Notes under the pieces: model-generated | What the model was told of the DNA's origin: nothing | Database searches by the model: none | What the model saw: only the letters and a program-made list of their open reading frames with translations | Program-made: the position numbers and the translations under genes | Shown here: piece by piece, positions 32,271 through 47,200 of the stretch | Layout of the letters: each line of letters starts with the position of its first letter | How positions within the stretch are numbered: position 1 is the stretch's first letter | Source of the DNA: Branchinecta lynchi | Lineage: Eukaryota > Arthropoda > Branchiopoda > Anostraca > Branchinectidae | Assembly (NCBI GenBank): GCA_023053575.1 | Contig: JAKZAP010000005.1 | Span: forward strand, 1,178,001 to 1,242,000 | Length of the DNA stretch: 64,000 nucleotides | Reading direction: 5' to 3'

Positions 32271-35200
32271 CTGAAAAACATTACCATAGGTTTCGGTGAG
32301 ATTGAAATTGGGGGCGCACGGGCCAGGACCAAATTTCGTTGCCACGGAGAACTGAACAGCCTGCAGAATCAACTGATGTATTTAATCCGTGGCCGAAGAC
32401 AGTCGAGTTATAATCATAATAATATGTTCGCAAATTGGATGGCAGGCCATTAAGCCTCTATAAAATTCTTAGTTTACATTTCTTCTAAATTTGACATTTG
32501 AAGAATATTCATCAACTTCCTTCTTGAATGTCACTAGGTTTGTGGAGCAGATTGCTCTCTCTGGTAAGTTGTTCCAGTTGCTGGACCACTCTGTTGCCAA
32601 AAGTCCAGCGGCCCATGACACATAACGACACACAACATGTCAACATGGGCCCTGACTAAATAAATATCAGTCTACATTGGTAAGTATGTACCGCACTATG
32701 TTGTTCCTGACAGGACTGATGGCAGAAAAGAACTATCTTGGGTCACGGATAAATTCCTTGGGCCGAATTCTTTGGAGGAAATGCATTTTAGCTGGCCTTG
32801 AGTTACCACAGCAGTTAACTAAAGCTGGGAGAAAGACCGAATGACTTTATTCAAAATCCCGGAAAATTACTGGTGATGATAAAAACAGTAAGAGATACAT
32901 AGAATGGTAGGTGAAAGAGGGAGGTTCATCAACAAGAAGGAGTATTTGCATACCAAGAAAGACGAACGGACGGATCTACGATAGTTAACATGCACAATTT
33001 TGTTTTAATAAACTGTAAAACGTCTGCTAAAATCCTAAGAAAAGAAAAGAATAAAACAAAAAAGTAAATTCTGTCTTACACCTGATCTGGTCTAGTAGTG
33101 TCTAGTTCACAGCATTTTAATACTTAAGTCAGCATTTACAAACGTCAAACTATGCTCATAAGAGTAGCAGGAAACACTGCTGATCGGCAGATTTTCTTGT
33201 ACTTGTTCCGTCTCAGTTCCCACGACATTAAATTTCATATCTCACAATAACTCAGACAGTTATAAACTTTTAAGTGCCACTTCTGTTTTCAAAATTTTTA
33301 CCTGCAAGTCGGAAATGCAATTGGGATTTCCAAACTCCGAGAGCTGTAGTAAAGGTTCCCAAGCTCGGGTGACGGTGCGTGCTAAGCTCAGCGGTGAATT
33401 AACGGTGCACCACACAGCCTTCTCCACTTCCTGCTCACGTTTCTTCTTTTCTTCTGGAGTACCGTGCGGTAGTCGGGTTGCTTTCTGTACATACATTTAT
33501 GTGGTTAATAAGGGTACAAGCGCTCAGTCTAGCACTGTCATAGGACAGCCTACTGGGTTTATCCCTGAACGGTAACCCCAAAACTGAGTCTATGGCACTT
33601 GCTCCATACGTTATTTGAGGGACAAAGCTCGCGAAACAGTGCAATGCTTGAATTTAAAGATGCTCAACTAAACATAAACAATCACAGAAAGAAGGGATTA
33701 ATGAAGTAAATCCATTTAAGAAAATGAAATTAAGGGACCTCTCGAAACTTCTCGAGAAGGAGAACTGAAAAAAAAAAGCAACACATATACGCTACAGGTC
33801 TTCTACAATTAAAGACAAAATGAGGACCTTCGGAGAACAGGTGTCTATCAATTCGAGTGCCGTCTAACCTCCTGGAGGAAGAGGAGGTTACTAATTCTTC
33901 TGCCCAATTTTTACGTAGTTGCATCCCATCAATTCTTTCTAGTCATATCTTGTTAATTAATGTGTATTAGTTAATTTGTTTCGTGTATGTGTATTTCCTA
34001 AACATTGTATCCGTCTTCTAGATTTAAGCTACTTGGAAAATAAACTTGATTGATTGATTGAAAATGCTCATATGGCCCTTGCAAGACTGGGTCAAAGAAT
34101 GAAAGTGGGAATTCTCCAATTTGAGTGTTTGCCGCGATCATTTATAAGCAAAACCCAATAAGGTAAGAATGGTCATGGGCCCTTATTGGAAACCATGTAT
34201 GCCTGCCAAGTTTCATCATCGTAGGACATCTGGAATTACCGTAACCCGTGATAACCGGAATTCCGGGATCCAGCCCCCACAGTGCCCGGATCCGATCCGG
34301 TTATGTCAACAATGTATCAAGGATATGTGCTTGTTCTTCCCACCAAGTTTCATCCCGATCCCTCCACTCTAAGCGTGTCACGAAATTTCCATTACATCCC
34401 CTCCAACTCCCCCCCACAGCTGTCGGATCCGGTTCGGACGTTAAATGGGACATGCGAGGCATGTTTTCTTTCCACATATCAAGTTTCATTCAGATCCGAT
34501 CACCCGTTCGAAAGTTAGGCATGCCTCGATATTCCGGATTCTCCCTCCCTCCACTCCCCCCACGACTATTTCCAGTGACTATTTCCAAGTCAGTTTGGCC
34601 GGGTCGCTGATATGCCTGTCAAGTTTCATCATCCTAGCACATCTGGAAGTACCCTAACTCTCGATCTCCGGACCGACCGACCGACGGAAAAGTTATCGGT
34701 ATATGGCACTTGGCCGGAAGGCAAGTGCCATAAAAACTGGTTTTGACCTTTCCTGTAAATTTGGCGAGCCACGCCAGCCATCGCAAAGTGGGAAGGGCTT
34801 CGGTCAGGGCCTCGAACACTTACCATGTAACCGTCGAACGCAGCAGTGTCGCTGTCTACCATGGGCATGATCTCTTGCATTAGGTTGTACAGTGGAGGAA
34901 TGACGGCTCGGGCTTGCTTGTCGAATTGCTCCCAATGCTTCTTTCCGTAGGTCAGCTGGCCAACCATGGAGGGTAGGGCAGTCCCCTGAAACGAAGAGGC
35001 TAATTTAGGACACGTTCAAGAATGATGTCCATGCGAGGAAGAATTTTCGAGAATAACGTATGGAGTTGTACGAAAAAGTAGCATGCCTGTTGCCACAAGA
35101 GCCGTTACTGGCCAAAATGTTTGGGGGGAGGGCAAGGCATTTACCGACTGGCTGGTAATTTTTACCGACTGTTTCTGCAGAAATAACTACTGTTTTCAAG

Positions 35201-38200
35201 AAAAAAACGAGTTTTCAAAAAAGGGCCATATGGCACTTGCAAGGCTGGGTCAGATGGGAGTGATGGTCAAAAGTATTTTTTTCCCTTTTCCATTAAGATG
35301 CGCCAAACTTGCTAGGCTGGGTCAGAGTATTTTTTTACTTTTCGTTTGAGATGCGCACTTTAACGGTGCTAAAAAAAAATTTCTAAGCAAAACCCTTGAG
35401 AAACGATGACGCGCTCATGTCGATCGTGAAAAAGTAAATTGTGCTTAAAAGTATTTTTTGTACTTTGCAGTTAACATGAGTTCTTTAAGGGGTGGTCTGA
35501 TCGGAGAGTGACGATGTCTAACCCAATGATATCAAATTTATAATGCTCCAGCATAGTCTTATGGTCCTAGCACATCTGGAAGTACCTTAACCCACGATCA
35601 CCGGAATTCCAAACACCCCCTACAGCTCCCCCCCCCCCTTCTCTCGGTTCCCGAACCCGGTCCGATTCTGCCACCGAGGCACCTAGGACTTGTGCCTGCG
35701 CTTCCCAACAAGTTTCATCCTGATCGCTCCACTCTACGCGTTTCGCAAGATGTCCGGTTCTCCCCTCCGACGCTCTCCCCCCAATTCATCGGATCCGGTC
35801 CGGGCTTGAAATGGGACATGCTGAGACATGAGGTCTTTCAAGATATCAAGTTTCATTAAGATCCGATAACCCATTCGAAAGTTAAGCATGCTACTAATTT
35901 CCCCCCTCCCCCCACGATATTCAGATACGGCAAGTGACTGTTTCCAAGTTAATCTGGCCGGGTCCCTGAAATGCCTGCCAAGTTTTATCGCCCTAGCCCA
36001 CCTGGAAGTAGATTAACTACGGATCGCCGGAATTCCGGAACCCCCTTCCAACTCCCCCACAGTGTCCGAATCCGGTCCAGTCCTGTCAGTGATGTATCTA
36101 GAGCGTATTGGATCCGGTCCGGACTTGAAATGAGACATCTGAGACACCAGATATTTCAAGATATCAAGTTTCGTTAAGATCCAACCACCCGTTCGAAAGT
36201 TATGCATGTCCCTATTTTCCGGATTCCGCCACCTTCCCCTCCCCCACGATGGTCGGATCGGACAAGTAACTATGTCCAAGTTAGTTTGGTCGGGTCCCTG
36301 ATGCGCCTGCCAAGTTTTATGGTCCTAGCCCACCTGGAAGTACATTAACTACGGATCGCCGAAATTCCGGAACCCCCCTCCAACTCCCCCCACAGTTTGT
36401 CCGAATCCAGTCCTGTTCTGTCAGTGATGTACCTAGAGCTTGTGCTTGCTCTTACCACCAAGTTTCATCCCGGTCGCTCCACTCTGAGAGTTTCACACGA
36501 TTTCCTGTTCCCCCCTCCGACTCCCACCCAGATTCATCGGATCCCGTCCGGACTTGAAACGAGACATCTGAGACACGAGATCTGTCCAGATATCAAGTTT
36601 CATTAAGATCCGATCACACATTCGAAAGTTATGAATGTCTCTATTTTCCGAGTTCCACCACCTCCCCCTCCTCCCAGGATGGTCGGATCGGGCAAGTGAC
36701 GATTTCCAAGTTATTTTGGTCGGGTTCCTGATACGCCTGCCAAGTTTCATCGTCCTAGCATATCAGGAAGTACCCTAACTCGCAAACACCGGAGTAACCG
36801 ACCGACCCACGGAAATGTGATCAGTAAAACAGACTGTTTTGAAAAAAAATCAACCAATTTTCAGAAAAACCGACTGTTTTCATGAAAAACATCAACTGTT
36901 CTGAAAAAAATCGCGGCGCGGTTATTTTTACCGACTGGCCTACAACATTCAGAGGGAGGCGTCCCCTCCCCCCCGTCTTGACGCCCCTGCATGCTACTAC
37001 TAGAAAAGTGGATGCTACTACAGAAAGATTGGATGCTATCGGATACTACAAATTAAATTAACCCAGCCGAAGGCATTTTAAATCAAAGTATTCCATACTA
37101 CTACATATCAATATCAATAGTACATATCAATAGTTCGCCAGTTGGGAAGATTCCTTAAGCTTTCGATGAAGCATCGTGAAAGATTCATTTAGGTTTATTA
37201 GTAATTTAGTGAAAATTTATTTTTATTTTGTTTTGTATTGCCATGGCCCTCGGGCTTTTTGTGTAAATATATATCATATCATATCATATCATGCAACTTT
37301 TGCCTACAACTAACATACAATTACACAGTCAAAGAATTTTTCATCGGTCTTGCGGTCAGAACGAATTTTGGATCATCATCTTGACGCTGGAGCGGTATGA
37401 GTAGTCCTGGTCGCGAATGTCCGTAAGGTAAGTGGGAACTGGCCAAGCTACATACCATGACATATCCATTTACGGACAATAGTTGCGTTTTTGATTGCCG
37501 TTCCTGATCTCAGTTCTTTTTATTTCTCGTTTTCGATGACCTACCGAGTTCGCAGTTTGCTTATTGTCGTTTTTGATGAAACGGAGGTGTCAGTTCTCGG
37601 TTCTACAACACCTGCGAGTGAAACGCCGAACTGTGACGCAGACGCAGTTCCCGGTCCGAGATCGCCTGTCATGAATAAATTAGCCCAACAAAATTGAAAG
37701 TCCTGGACAGTGTGTTTGGAAATGGATGATTACAACTTCTCTACTTTGACTACAAGAATATCCTTTTCATTGTCAATTCAAGAATAAATAAGAATAAATA
37801 ATTATTCTTAGTCAAATGTAACTACCATTTACTGATTTATTTAGGTGACTTTATGAATGATTTGCCGGGATGCATATTTTCCGTTTTTATTCACCTGCGT
37901 CTTGAAACGGCGAAGGCGTCAGGCGAACTGAGCACAAAAACGGAAATTAAGCTGTAACGGTGAACTCACAGGGGAACTTACACAGGCATTCAAAAACGCA
38001 ACTAATGTGATTGTTCCGAGGATGTAAGAGTGCCGAAGCTCTCACGAAGTCGAGCCACCATTTGGATGTATTTAGACGAAGGAAAAAGGGCGAATCTCTA
38101 CAATTTTCGAGAATTATTTGCTCGTAAAATTTCACCACTTTTGTGCACACGCACTCAAACGTGGAGTATGAAAGAATGAATCAAGTTCAGGAATCGAATA

Positions 38201-41200
38201 TATCGCATAGCAGTTGCTGCCGAACCTCAGACATTTATTGGCTCCTTTTATCTCATCTTATTTTCAGAACATTCGACGCCCGAAAACTGAAGCCATAAAA
38301 GTGTCAACCTTCGCCATAAATTCAAACCCCGTTCATGCATGCGAGGAGAGTCGGGCTAATTCAGATGAACTTTAATACTTCCCCACATTTTCTATACGCA
38401 GGCCTATTCAATACTGTGACGGAGGATAGGCGTTGGACAAATACTCAAATTGCCAAGTCTGAGGAACGGAGCTGGGTTCGTCGAGGGACTTGGGACTCCC
38501 CTTGGAGATGTCAATCATCGAACCGTGCTCCGATCCCGACTTCACTTTAGACTTGAACCGAGTCAAATTCGAGTCAACGAACCTGGCTCGGACCCCGACT
38601 TTGAACTTCGTCAAAATTTAGTAAACGCCTTGCCCTCACTGATTTTAAGGAACTTGGTCCCAGTTACCCTGGACAACTCCAAACAACTCAGCATAAGGGT
38701 TTTCACTGTTGCAACCATCACCGTTGTCAAGTTACAAAATTAAGGTAAATTAAATTTATTTGTAACCCGTCTAGGTAAACACAGAGTATGGTAAAAGGTG
38801 AAAAGAGAGAGAAACAACACATCAGCAACAACAGCCATAGACGGATCATCTATACGGAACTTTTCGATGAGATGGCTGTTCCTTTCCAGGGGGGGGGGGG
38901 GGGACGTAGCAAATATTTGGAAAACCAAAAGAAAATGGAACGAATTTGACAAAGATTCTCCACGGATACTTTTCAGTGTGAGCAGAGCTGCCCCAGAATT
39001 GGAAGGGTGGAGACGACACAATCTCCAAAAGCTGCTGCCAGAACCTACGGACGATGTCCTTTTTCTTTCTCCATCATCGTCAAGTTACGGATTTAGGGGG
39101 CAGTCTGGGCCCAGTTACTTCTGAACCGTATGGGGGGGGGGGGACCAAATGGGCACGCGTCATGATAGCCACAAGACACGGCGAAAATTAAAGACAAACG
39201 TGAAAACCCGCAAGACTAGACTTCTCATAAGTGAACGCTTCTCTAATAAAAGCCATTCCACATGATAAAGAGCGCAAGTTATTCACACTTGGACGCCGGA
39301 AGTCTAACCATTTGAAGGCAATAAAACAACCTCCACTGGGGCTCTCCAATTACACGAAGCTAGCAGGAGTTTAAAACAGTGCAAACTCCGCACAATGATC
39401 GTGTCAAAAGTCAAAACGAGGGGATTTTTACCCTAAGGACAGCGACGACAATTCCCCTATCATGCTGTGACGTGAGGAAAGGGACATGAACAGTTTTATC
39501 GGAGGAAATCCCTGGACCTTGGACCTCGGGAACGGCCAACACAAAACTTACTTCTAAAATTTTGATTAGAAAAAAAAAAAAATCAGCTTTACAGTAATAG
39601 CAGGTTCTGGAGCTTAGCTCGAGCTGAAAAGTTAAACTTCTATTCGCACGATCAATTTTTTACGGTTACACTAAAATCCTCACAAAATTTCTCAGGAAGG
39701 CACCGATTTCAGCTGAACGTTAACTTTATTTTATTTTTACAGTCTTTCTTTACATGCTATATTAAGTATCAGGTATATAAGGTTTATGTAAACCGACCAT
39801 GGATTCGACCCTCCGTTTTAACTTTTTTTTTATATGTCACATTAAACCTTGAAGAGATCCATAGGAGGGACACGCCAATCCATATCGCACGAAGAGTGAA
39901 TCGATGTACATATGACCTGAAAACAAAGGTACACATCTACGTTTACAAACTTACCAGAGCTCCTAGAAGGGCGGCGACAGATCCTCCACCAGGTGCTGGT
40001 GATCTTGCAGCTACCGATTCGACAAACTTCTGTACCGAGAGTGACATTAAAGGTCCAATGCGGCCTTCCAACCGGTACTCGATGACCCGCTCCCTGAAAA
40101 GAAGCGACCTTCGATAACTCGATAACTTCGATAATACTTTCGCATAACTGATACAATGCATATTATAATACATTTTGTGCCAATCGTTCTGGTGTGAACC
40201 AAGTTCTGCGGAAAAGACATTAAACTTACTGCAGACGTCCTACTTTAATCACTGCACATTTTTAATGTATCTCCCACGTTCATGTCGTAACCGTCAGTTA
40301 ATTCAGAAGTTCACTGTGCAAGATGTTATTCAGTCACCGGAGAGAACGTCAGCGCCTCTACTAACAAGACCAAAGGTTTCGATTGGATCCCAAAACCTTA
40401 ATATTTGATCCAGACAATTTGGTCTTGTAGATATCCGTTCTTCCCCAGACTCCTTGAACATTTTTACTATTAAGATTTAGAAACAGGAGAAGGTCAACGG
40501 CTAATCATCTGAGAAAACCAAGTTCAGATACGGTTTCACCATGTGTGTATTACCCCTAGGCTATACGTCATATCTACTTTGACGAAACTGATCAAAACTT
40601 CCTGCCTCACTTCTGCCAAATATCCAGTTTCGACCGGATTCCGGAGAACTACTTGCCGGGCAAAAACTAAAGCTTAAAAACGAACTCATCTAATCAACTT
40701 CAGACAAAACTTTAACTTGTAACAAATGTTCCGGTTTCAGCCGGATTCTGGGCGAACTATATGTCCGGGTAGAAAATGATTGTCAAAAGCGAACTCAGCA
40801 GTCTTGTTACCCCTAAATCGAACATCTAATCAACTTCAGATGAAACTTTTACATTTAACAAATTTTCTAGCTTCGGACGGATTCCGGGCGAACTACTTAT
40901 CTGACAAAAAAATAATATTGATATAAACGCTCAGCATGTCTTCTTTCTCCTAAATTGAAAATCTAATCAACTTTATACAAAACTTTTACTTTTAACAAAC
41001 TTTCCGGTTTCGGCCAGATTCCGGGCGAACTACTTGTCTGGGGAGAAAATGGTTTTCATGTTCACGTTCCGCATTTCTTCTTACCCCATCATCTTGTCGC
41101 CACATTTCGTGGACTAAAAATTAAATATATTAAATATATATATACAGATTTTCTGCTAGCGGCCATCTAAAACCCGTATTGAATAGTTCCTCCAGTAATT

Positions 41201-44200
41201 ACAGTAAGAACTTCAAGTCACCAGTCTGGAACTCGAAGGGCGTGCACATGAATACATCTGGACTGAGAAAGCGTCTGCATGAATACATTTCAAGAGAAGA
41301 ACAAGAAGAAGAATACAGGATCCCAAAAAGGCATGCTTTTCCCATTTAGCATTTGCTATCCAGAATGTTACTGTGAATACACTGTAAAAAAATAATCTTG
41401 CAGTATTTGCTACTGGGATTAATCTTGTCTCTAAAAAGATTATCTTATCTCTAATTCGTCTTCCTCCTTGGACGCGCAATACCTACATGACCAATAAATA
41501 CGGTCTCGTTGACCCGATTCGAAAGCTCGATGAGCTATGTCAACGAGTAAAATGCAGTAAGAGCGGCCATGAGTGGGAAGGGGTTGTTTTTTGACATTTT
41601 GTGAATTATAAGTGTGATTTTTCCCTCTGTGATTTGCTTTTTGTTTTTCTTTGATGTGTGATCTTTTTTTCAGTGTTTTTTCTACTTTCTTTCTTTTTTC
41701 TACTCCATCATTTTCTCTTTCCTGTACGATGGGTGAAAAATAAACATTACATTACATTAAATTAATCTTTTCTCAGTAGAGATAAGATTAATCCCAGTAG
41801 CAAATCCTGCAGTTAACTTTAATCCTTACTCGGCGGAACTATTTACCGTGTATACTCCAGTTTTGCTTGAAATAATCAAGCCGTGTCTGAGTTTTCCGTC
41901 ACGCGAACGATCTAGAACCCTCTCGAAACTGTTTTTAAACCCATCTCTCCAGCTCACTGTTATGAAGAGAAATGCAGACCTAGATACGATTTTTGAATGG
42001 AACTAGTGGAGGAAGAGTTTGGACGGAGGCACAAACCAAAAGCACTAGAAAACCTATTCGAAAATCTTCTGTTGTCCTCGTGAGCGTGTTCCATCCTACT
42101 TACTGTAGTTACTACGCATGACGTCACAAATTCTGGCTTTTTGCCGTCAAGGCTGGAACGATTTTTCTATTTTCTAGCAGGATCTCACGCCAGGGGCGAA
42201 TCCGACCAATCACGTTACAGAGATGCGTAGTTACTACGTTTACTACGCTCCCGAGCATGGTAAGCAAATAGTAACTATTAGTTACTATTCCGACAAGGTT
42301 GGAACGGTCAGCGTAGTAACTTTTCGTGAGGATGGAACGGAAATAGTAACTAATAGTTACTATTTATGGAAGGGTGGAACACGCTCCGTGTGACTAATTT
42401 TTCTTTGTCAACTCCACGTCTTTATGGGCGAAAATAAGTAATGATAACCATGTATCCCCCAAGAACGGATAAAAATGACTGAAGTGTACCGAGTATTACT
42501 TCGGCCTTTTTACACAACGAAATCCTGGTCAACCTAAAGGAGATATCAGACTTACCGGGGGTCAAACTTGCTGATAGACGACAGTCCCATCTTGTGGATT
42601 ACTAGCTTGAGCTTCTGGTCTTCCTCGAGTATCATCAGTCCCTCTTGCTTTATGTAGAAGTCGGCTGCTTCCAGTAGTGCTTTCAAGGGTACTAACCCGA
42701 CAATTTCGGAGCCACCTACGCCAACCTGGATTTCTCTTGCATCTTTGCAAACCTATCAGTTCAAAAGACTGTGTTTATTCTTGATCTGCAAAATATCTGC
42801 AGATATTTGATAATTTGATATCTGCAGACAGTGTTGCCAGATCGTGATCCAAAAAATACGCCGCTGTCTTTGAAAATACGCAAAAAACACAGAAATTTCT
42901 GTTTAACCCAGAATTGCAAGAAATCTCTAGAACACTTACAAGGATTGTCAATAGAACCCAAATAATTTTAATACGCCAGGAAAAAGAAAAAACCACCAGT
43001 CGGTCGTAAAATCCGCCAGTTGACGTAAAATCCGCAAATTTGGCAATACTGTCTGCATTAAATGCTCAGGTGTGATATCTAAGGCCGAGCTTGTAGCGGG
43101 GGAAAATCTTTCTGCGTGTCTTACAGGTTAAATTCATGAGGAAGCTGGATTCATGACCGGAAGGAGGATAAAACAAAAATGAATTAGGTCTGTAATCGAA
43201 TTAGTCAAAACATTGGGAGGTCACCCATGTCTCCAAGACAAAACTGATCGGCCTAATAAACGAAGAATCTAAATTAAATCCGATGGTGTAGGCAAGGGCG
43301 TCACGACTAGTTGTGACGGTTGTCGGCCAGTGGTCGGTAAAAAATAGCCGAGCGCCACGATTTTTTTCTTGGAAACAGTCGATTTTTTTTTTTTTTTTTA
43401 ACATTCAGTTTCTCGTAAAAATAGTCGAATTTTTTATTAAATAGTAGTTTTTCTGAAAATCAGCCGATTTTTCGTCCACACGGTCGTTTTTCTCAGTAAT
43501 AGCCGTTTTGTATCTGCTAAAACAGTCGGTAAAAACAACCAGCCAGTCGGTAAATATCTCCCTCCTCCCAAACATTCTGGCTAGTAACGTCTCTGGGTGT
43601 GGGGATGATGATATACAGGGTTCATCAGCCAAGCGGAGAGGAGGATTTTATGGACGAGAGGAGACAGGGTTTTCACCTCTTCATACGCGACGTGTAGTGG
43701 AGTGACATCCATATCTGTCAAATTGAGGGACACTTGCGCCATGTTTTGCTCCTCAAGCCACCAGCCAATTCCTTGCACAGATTGTAGCCTTCCTTTTTCT
43801 TCTGGTCCCCGTCCCTGCTCCCGCAGGTTGAGAGCTATCCTAGAAGGCAAACCAATGTTAGAACCATACCAGGTCGAAAACTACTGCACTAGTGCAGAAT
43901 ACTGCACAAGGAATCAAGCGAAAGAAAGGGAGGCAGGCCCCTATTTACATATATTTCCCTTTTTGGTGAACTACACATTTCGGTTCATATGTTTTCGTGC
44001 TAAGTAATGTCCACTTTGGGCTTTTGAAGTGCAAATAGATAATTACATGTGTAAACCAAGTATGAGAAGGGAAAAATCATAAGCCTCGGGAATATTCCGT
44101 TTAGTGTAAGCTACTGAAATCCTACGGAGAGCTAAAATAGCCAGGCATTCACTCAGCTATTAAAGGACCTCTCGCACTATTTACTCTTCAACTTACAGTT

Positions 44201-47200
44201 TCTTAAAATATTTGAATACTTTAAAACTAGGCTGTGGTTTCAACAAATAACCCATGGTTTTGGCTGTTTTAAGCCTTTTCGGAGACCCGTTGACTTATAG
44301 GGAAACAATTTACATAACCAGTTTTTCGGATGGAAAAACTTCTCGCAGACAACCGTCGACAGCGTGATACACATCGAATGTAGCACAACACGGCAAGTGA
44401 GAAAATCAGCGTGGTCTTGTTAGACGGGTTAGAATGTACCGTGGGAAATTGGGTTCTCCGGGTTTACAAATATATGGAGTGATATGGAAGTAGGTTGCGT
44501 TAGTATTATAGGTAAGACAGGTCCTTTAAAACATAAATGACGTGAACAGCGTTCCCCATTTACTTTTTTCAGGCCCTTAGTACCCCCGCTTTCACAAGAT
44601 AGGAGCGCTTCCTTCCGAGTTTTGCGATGAGTAGTAATTTACATTCGAAACAAGTCGTCATCAACCGCGAAAACAGGCTTCGGATATTATGACGTCACAC
44701 TATGACCTCACCCTTCTACAAATAGTAACTGCTTACCGCTCTCGGGAGCGTAGTAAGCGTCGTAACTACGGATCTCTGTAACGGGATTGGTCGGATTCGC
44801 CCGTGGCATGATATTCTGCTGGAAAATAGAAAAATCGTTCCAGCCTTTACGGCAAAAAGCCAGTATTCGTGACGTCATGCATTGTAACTACGGTAAGTAG
44901 GATGGAACACGCTCAATATGTCTGGTTTGCTTATGAATGATCATGCTTGATCGGCTAGCGTCGAAAGCCACGCCCTAATTTATTGCAGCCTGCCGAGCAC
45001 CACCTAAGTGTTGACTGCTGAAAATTAAAAGGCGCAAATCATTGCAAATATTTGGATTCAGGCGGGATTGAAAAGCCTTGGAAATTTAAACAAGAATTAT
45101 TTGTTGTGCCCTTTGTGCTTTAGGCTACTAGCTAAACTATTTTTTTTACGAAGAGTTTTTCGTAAACCACATTGGCCTCACATTGGAGTGACGCTAATAC
45201 CGAGCGATAACAGTCATAATTGTTATTCGCAGGTATTGGTGAGTGGCTCGCTGTTTTTATTAGGTTTTGAATTCTTCCAATTTTGGTTATAATTTTCGGT
45301 TTTTTGTTGGTTTTCCGCTTTGTTCTGGTTTTCTTGGTTGTTAATATTCATCCTTGTTTTGGCATTTTTCCTCCAAATTTTCTGACTGCGCTGAAGAAGG
45401 GAGGCGGTTGTGCTACGGAAATGTTTGCCTTTTATTTCAAGACATTCGTTGGCCTTTACAAACCCCCATTCTCCTTGGTTTCTTCGTTGATTTTTTTTTA
45501 CTTTTTTTACATTTGAACACAGGAAAGCAAGCACACAAAAAGCTCTTTGCAAACCGCCTTCCCCTAAACCCTAATAACCACTATTTTATTTTGGGCCGAT
45601 CTGTTCTCATCCAGAAATAAGGAGTTATTTTTATGTCCCATAAAACAGAAGCGTCATGCACTTTTGTCTGAGAGGAAAAAAGATTTTTGGATGCGCCGGA
45701 AACTGCGTCTTTGATGCCTCGTCAGATGTCCTGAACGACAAAAGGATACATAGGGCTACTATGACAAAGCAAAGAGACGATAGAAGTTTGTATGGTCCAT
45801 TAATGACTAATTGAATAAGACGACGGTGAATCCGTAATGTTCTACGTTAAGTGGAGCTAAGTCATGGTCATATGTTTATTACGCTCGTGTCCATGTACAC
45901 CTTATGTAAGCCTTTTTGTCAATAGAACCCGCACAATTTAAATACGCCAGCAAAAAAAATCCGTCGTAAAATACGCCAATATGGCAACAGTGCTGACCAT
46001 AATGAGCAGGGGCGTCACAACTAGGTAGTAGGGGGGGGGGGGAGATGGGGCCCGAAGCGGCGAAGCTTTGACTTTTTTTCGTAAAAAAAAGTCGATCATT
46101 TTCTTGGAAACAGTCCCTTTTTTTTAAATCAGCGGGTTTCTCGTAAAAATGGTCGATTTTTTCTTAAAATAGTAGTTTTTCTTAAAACCAGCCAATTTGT
46201 TGTCAACACAGTCGTCTTTTCTCATTAATAGTCGTTTTATCTGCAAAAACAGTCGGTAAAAATGGGATCGGCTAAAACCAGGAAGGGAAGGGAACGCGAG
46301 AAAAGCAGGAAGGCATACTAAAACCAGGAAGGGCATACTAAAAAGAGGAAGGCTGTCGCCAGAATTCGCCGCACCGTTCCCTTCCTCTGTTTAGTACTAT
46401 TTGAGGGGTCAGCAACTACTTTCAAGGTAGTAAAAAGAGGAAGGAAATGGTGGACTTGAAATATCTTAGTTGCCGACACCTCGCTGGACTCGGAGGTTTG
46501 AATCGCCTACCGTCAGAACGACAAATGAAAAGGTGAATTACAATTTTATAGTTCCTGACCCCTCACTGAAGTTAATGCCTACCCATGTTAGGATACTAAA
46601 ACGAGGAAGGGATGGTGAACTTCGAATTTGAGAAGTTGCCGACCCCTCAAATAGTACTAAAGAGAGGAAGGGAACGGTGCGGCGAATTCTGGCGACAGCC
46701 TTCCTCTGTTTAGTATGCCCTTCCTGGTTTTACTATGCCTTCCTGCTTTCTCGCGCTCCCTTCCCTTCCAGGTTTTAGTTGATCCCAGTAAAAATGACCA
46801 GCAAGTCGGTAAATACCTTGCCCCCCCAAAAAAAACAAATATTTTGGCTAGTAACACCTCTGCTAGTGATCACTGAAATTTACTTACTTGTGTGCTTGTT
46901 CTTTCGTTCCAAGGATGTTCACATTGTACGCAATTAAAAACTTTCGGACTCCAGTCGCTGTGCAACCCCATTGAGGAACAAACTTGGCAGGTCCGAAGTC
47001 CGGTTCCCACTCCTCTTTTTTCAGCTAAAAAAGAAGCGTAAAAGGTGGAAACTTAGGTCGAAGGTTACTAGATGCTTGAATGCAATTTGGTAGGCTTCTT
47101 GGTCCCACGATTACAAATGACCGAGGCGTCCAAGATGAGAAAGCATGAAATAGCAAGTGTTACAGAAATTAGTTAATGAAAGAAAAAAGGATTTATGACG

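Noticed and set aside
32112..32453. A 113-codon + strand ORF
   Set aside because: It is antisense to FTCD exon 10, which has clear homology.
45223..45552. A 109-codon Asn/Lys-rich - strand ORF
   Set aside because: Low-complexity sequence in an FTCD intron, open on both strands.
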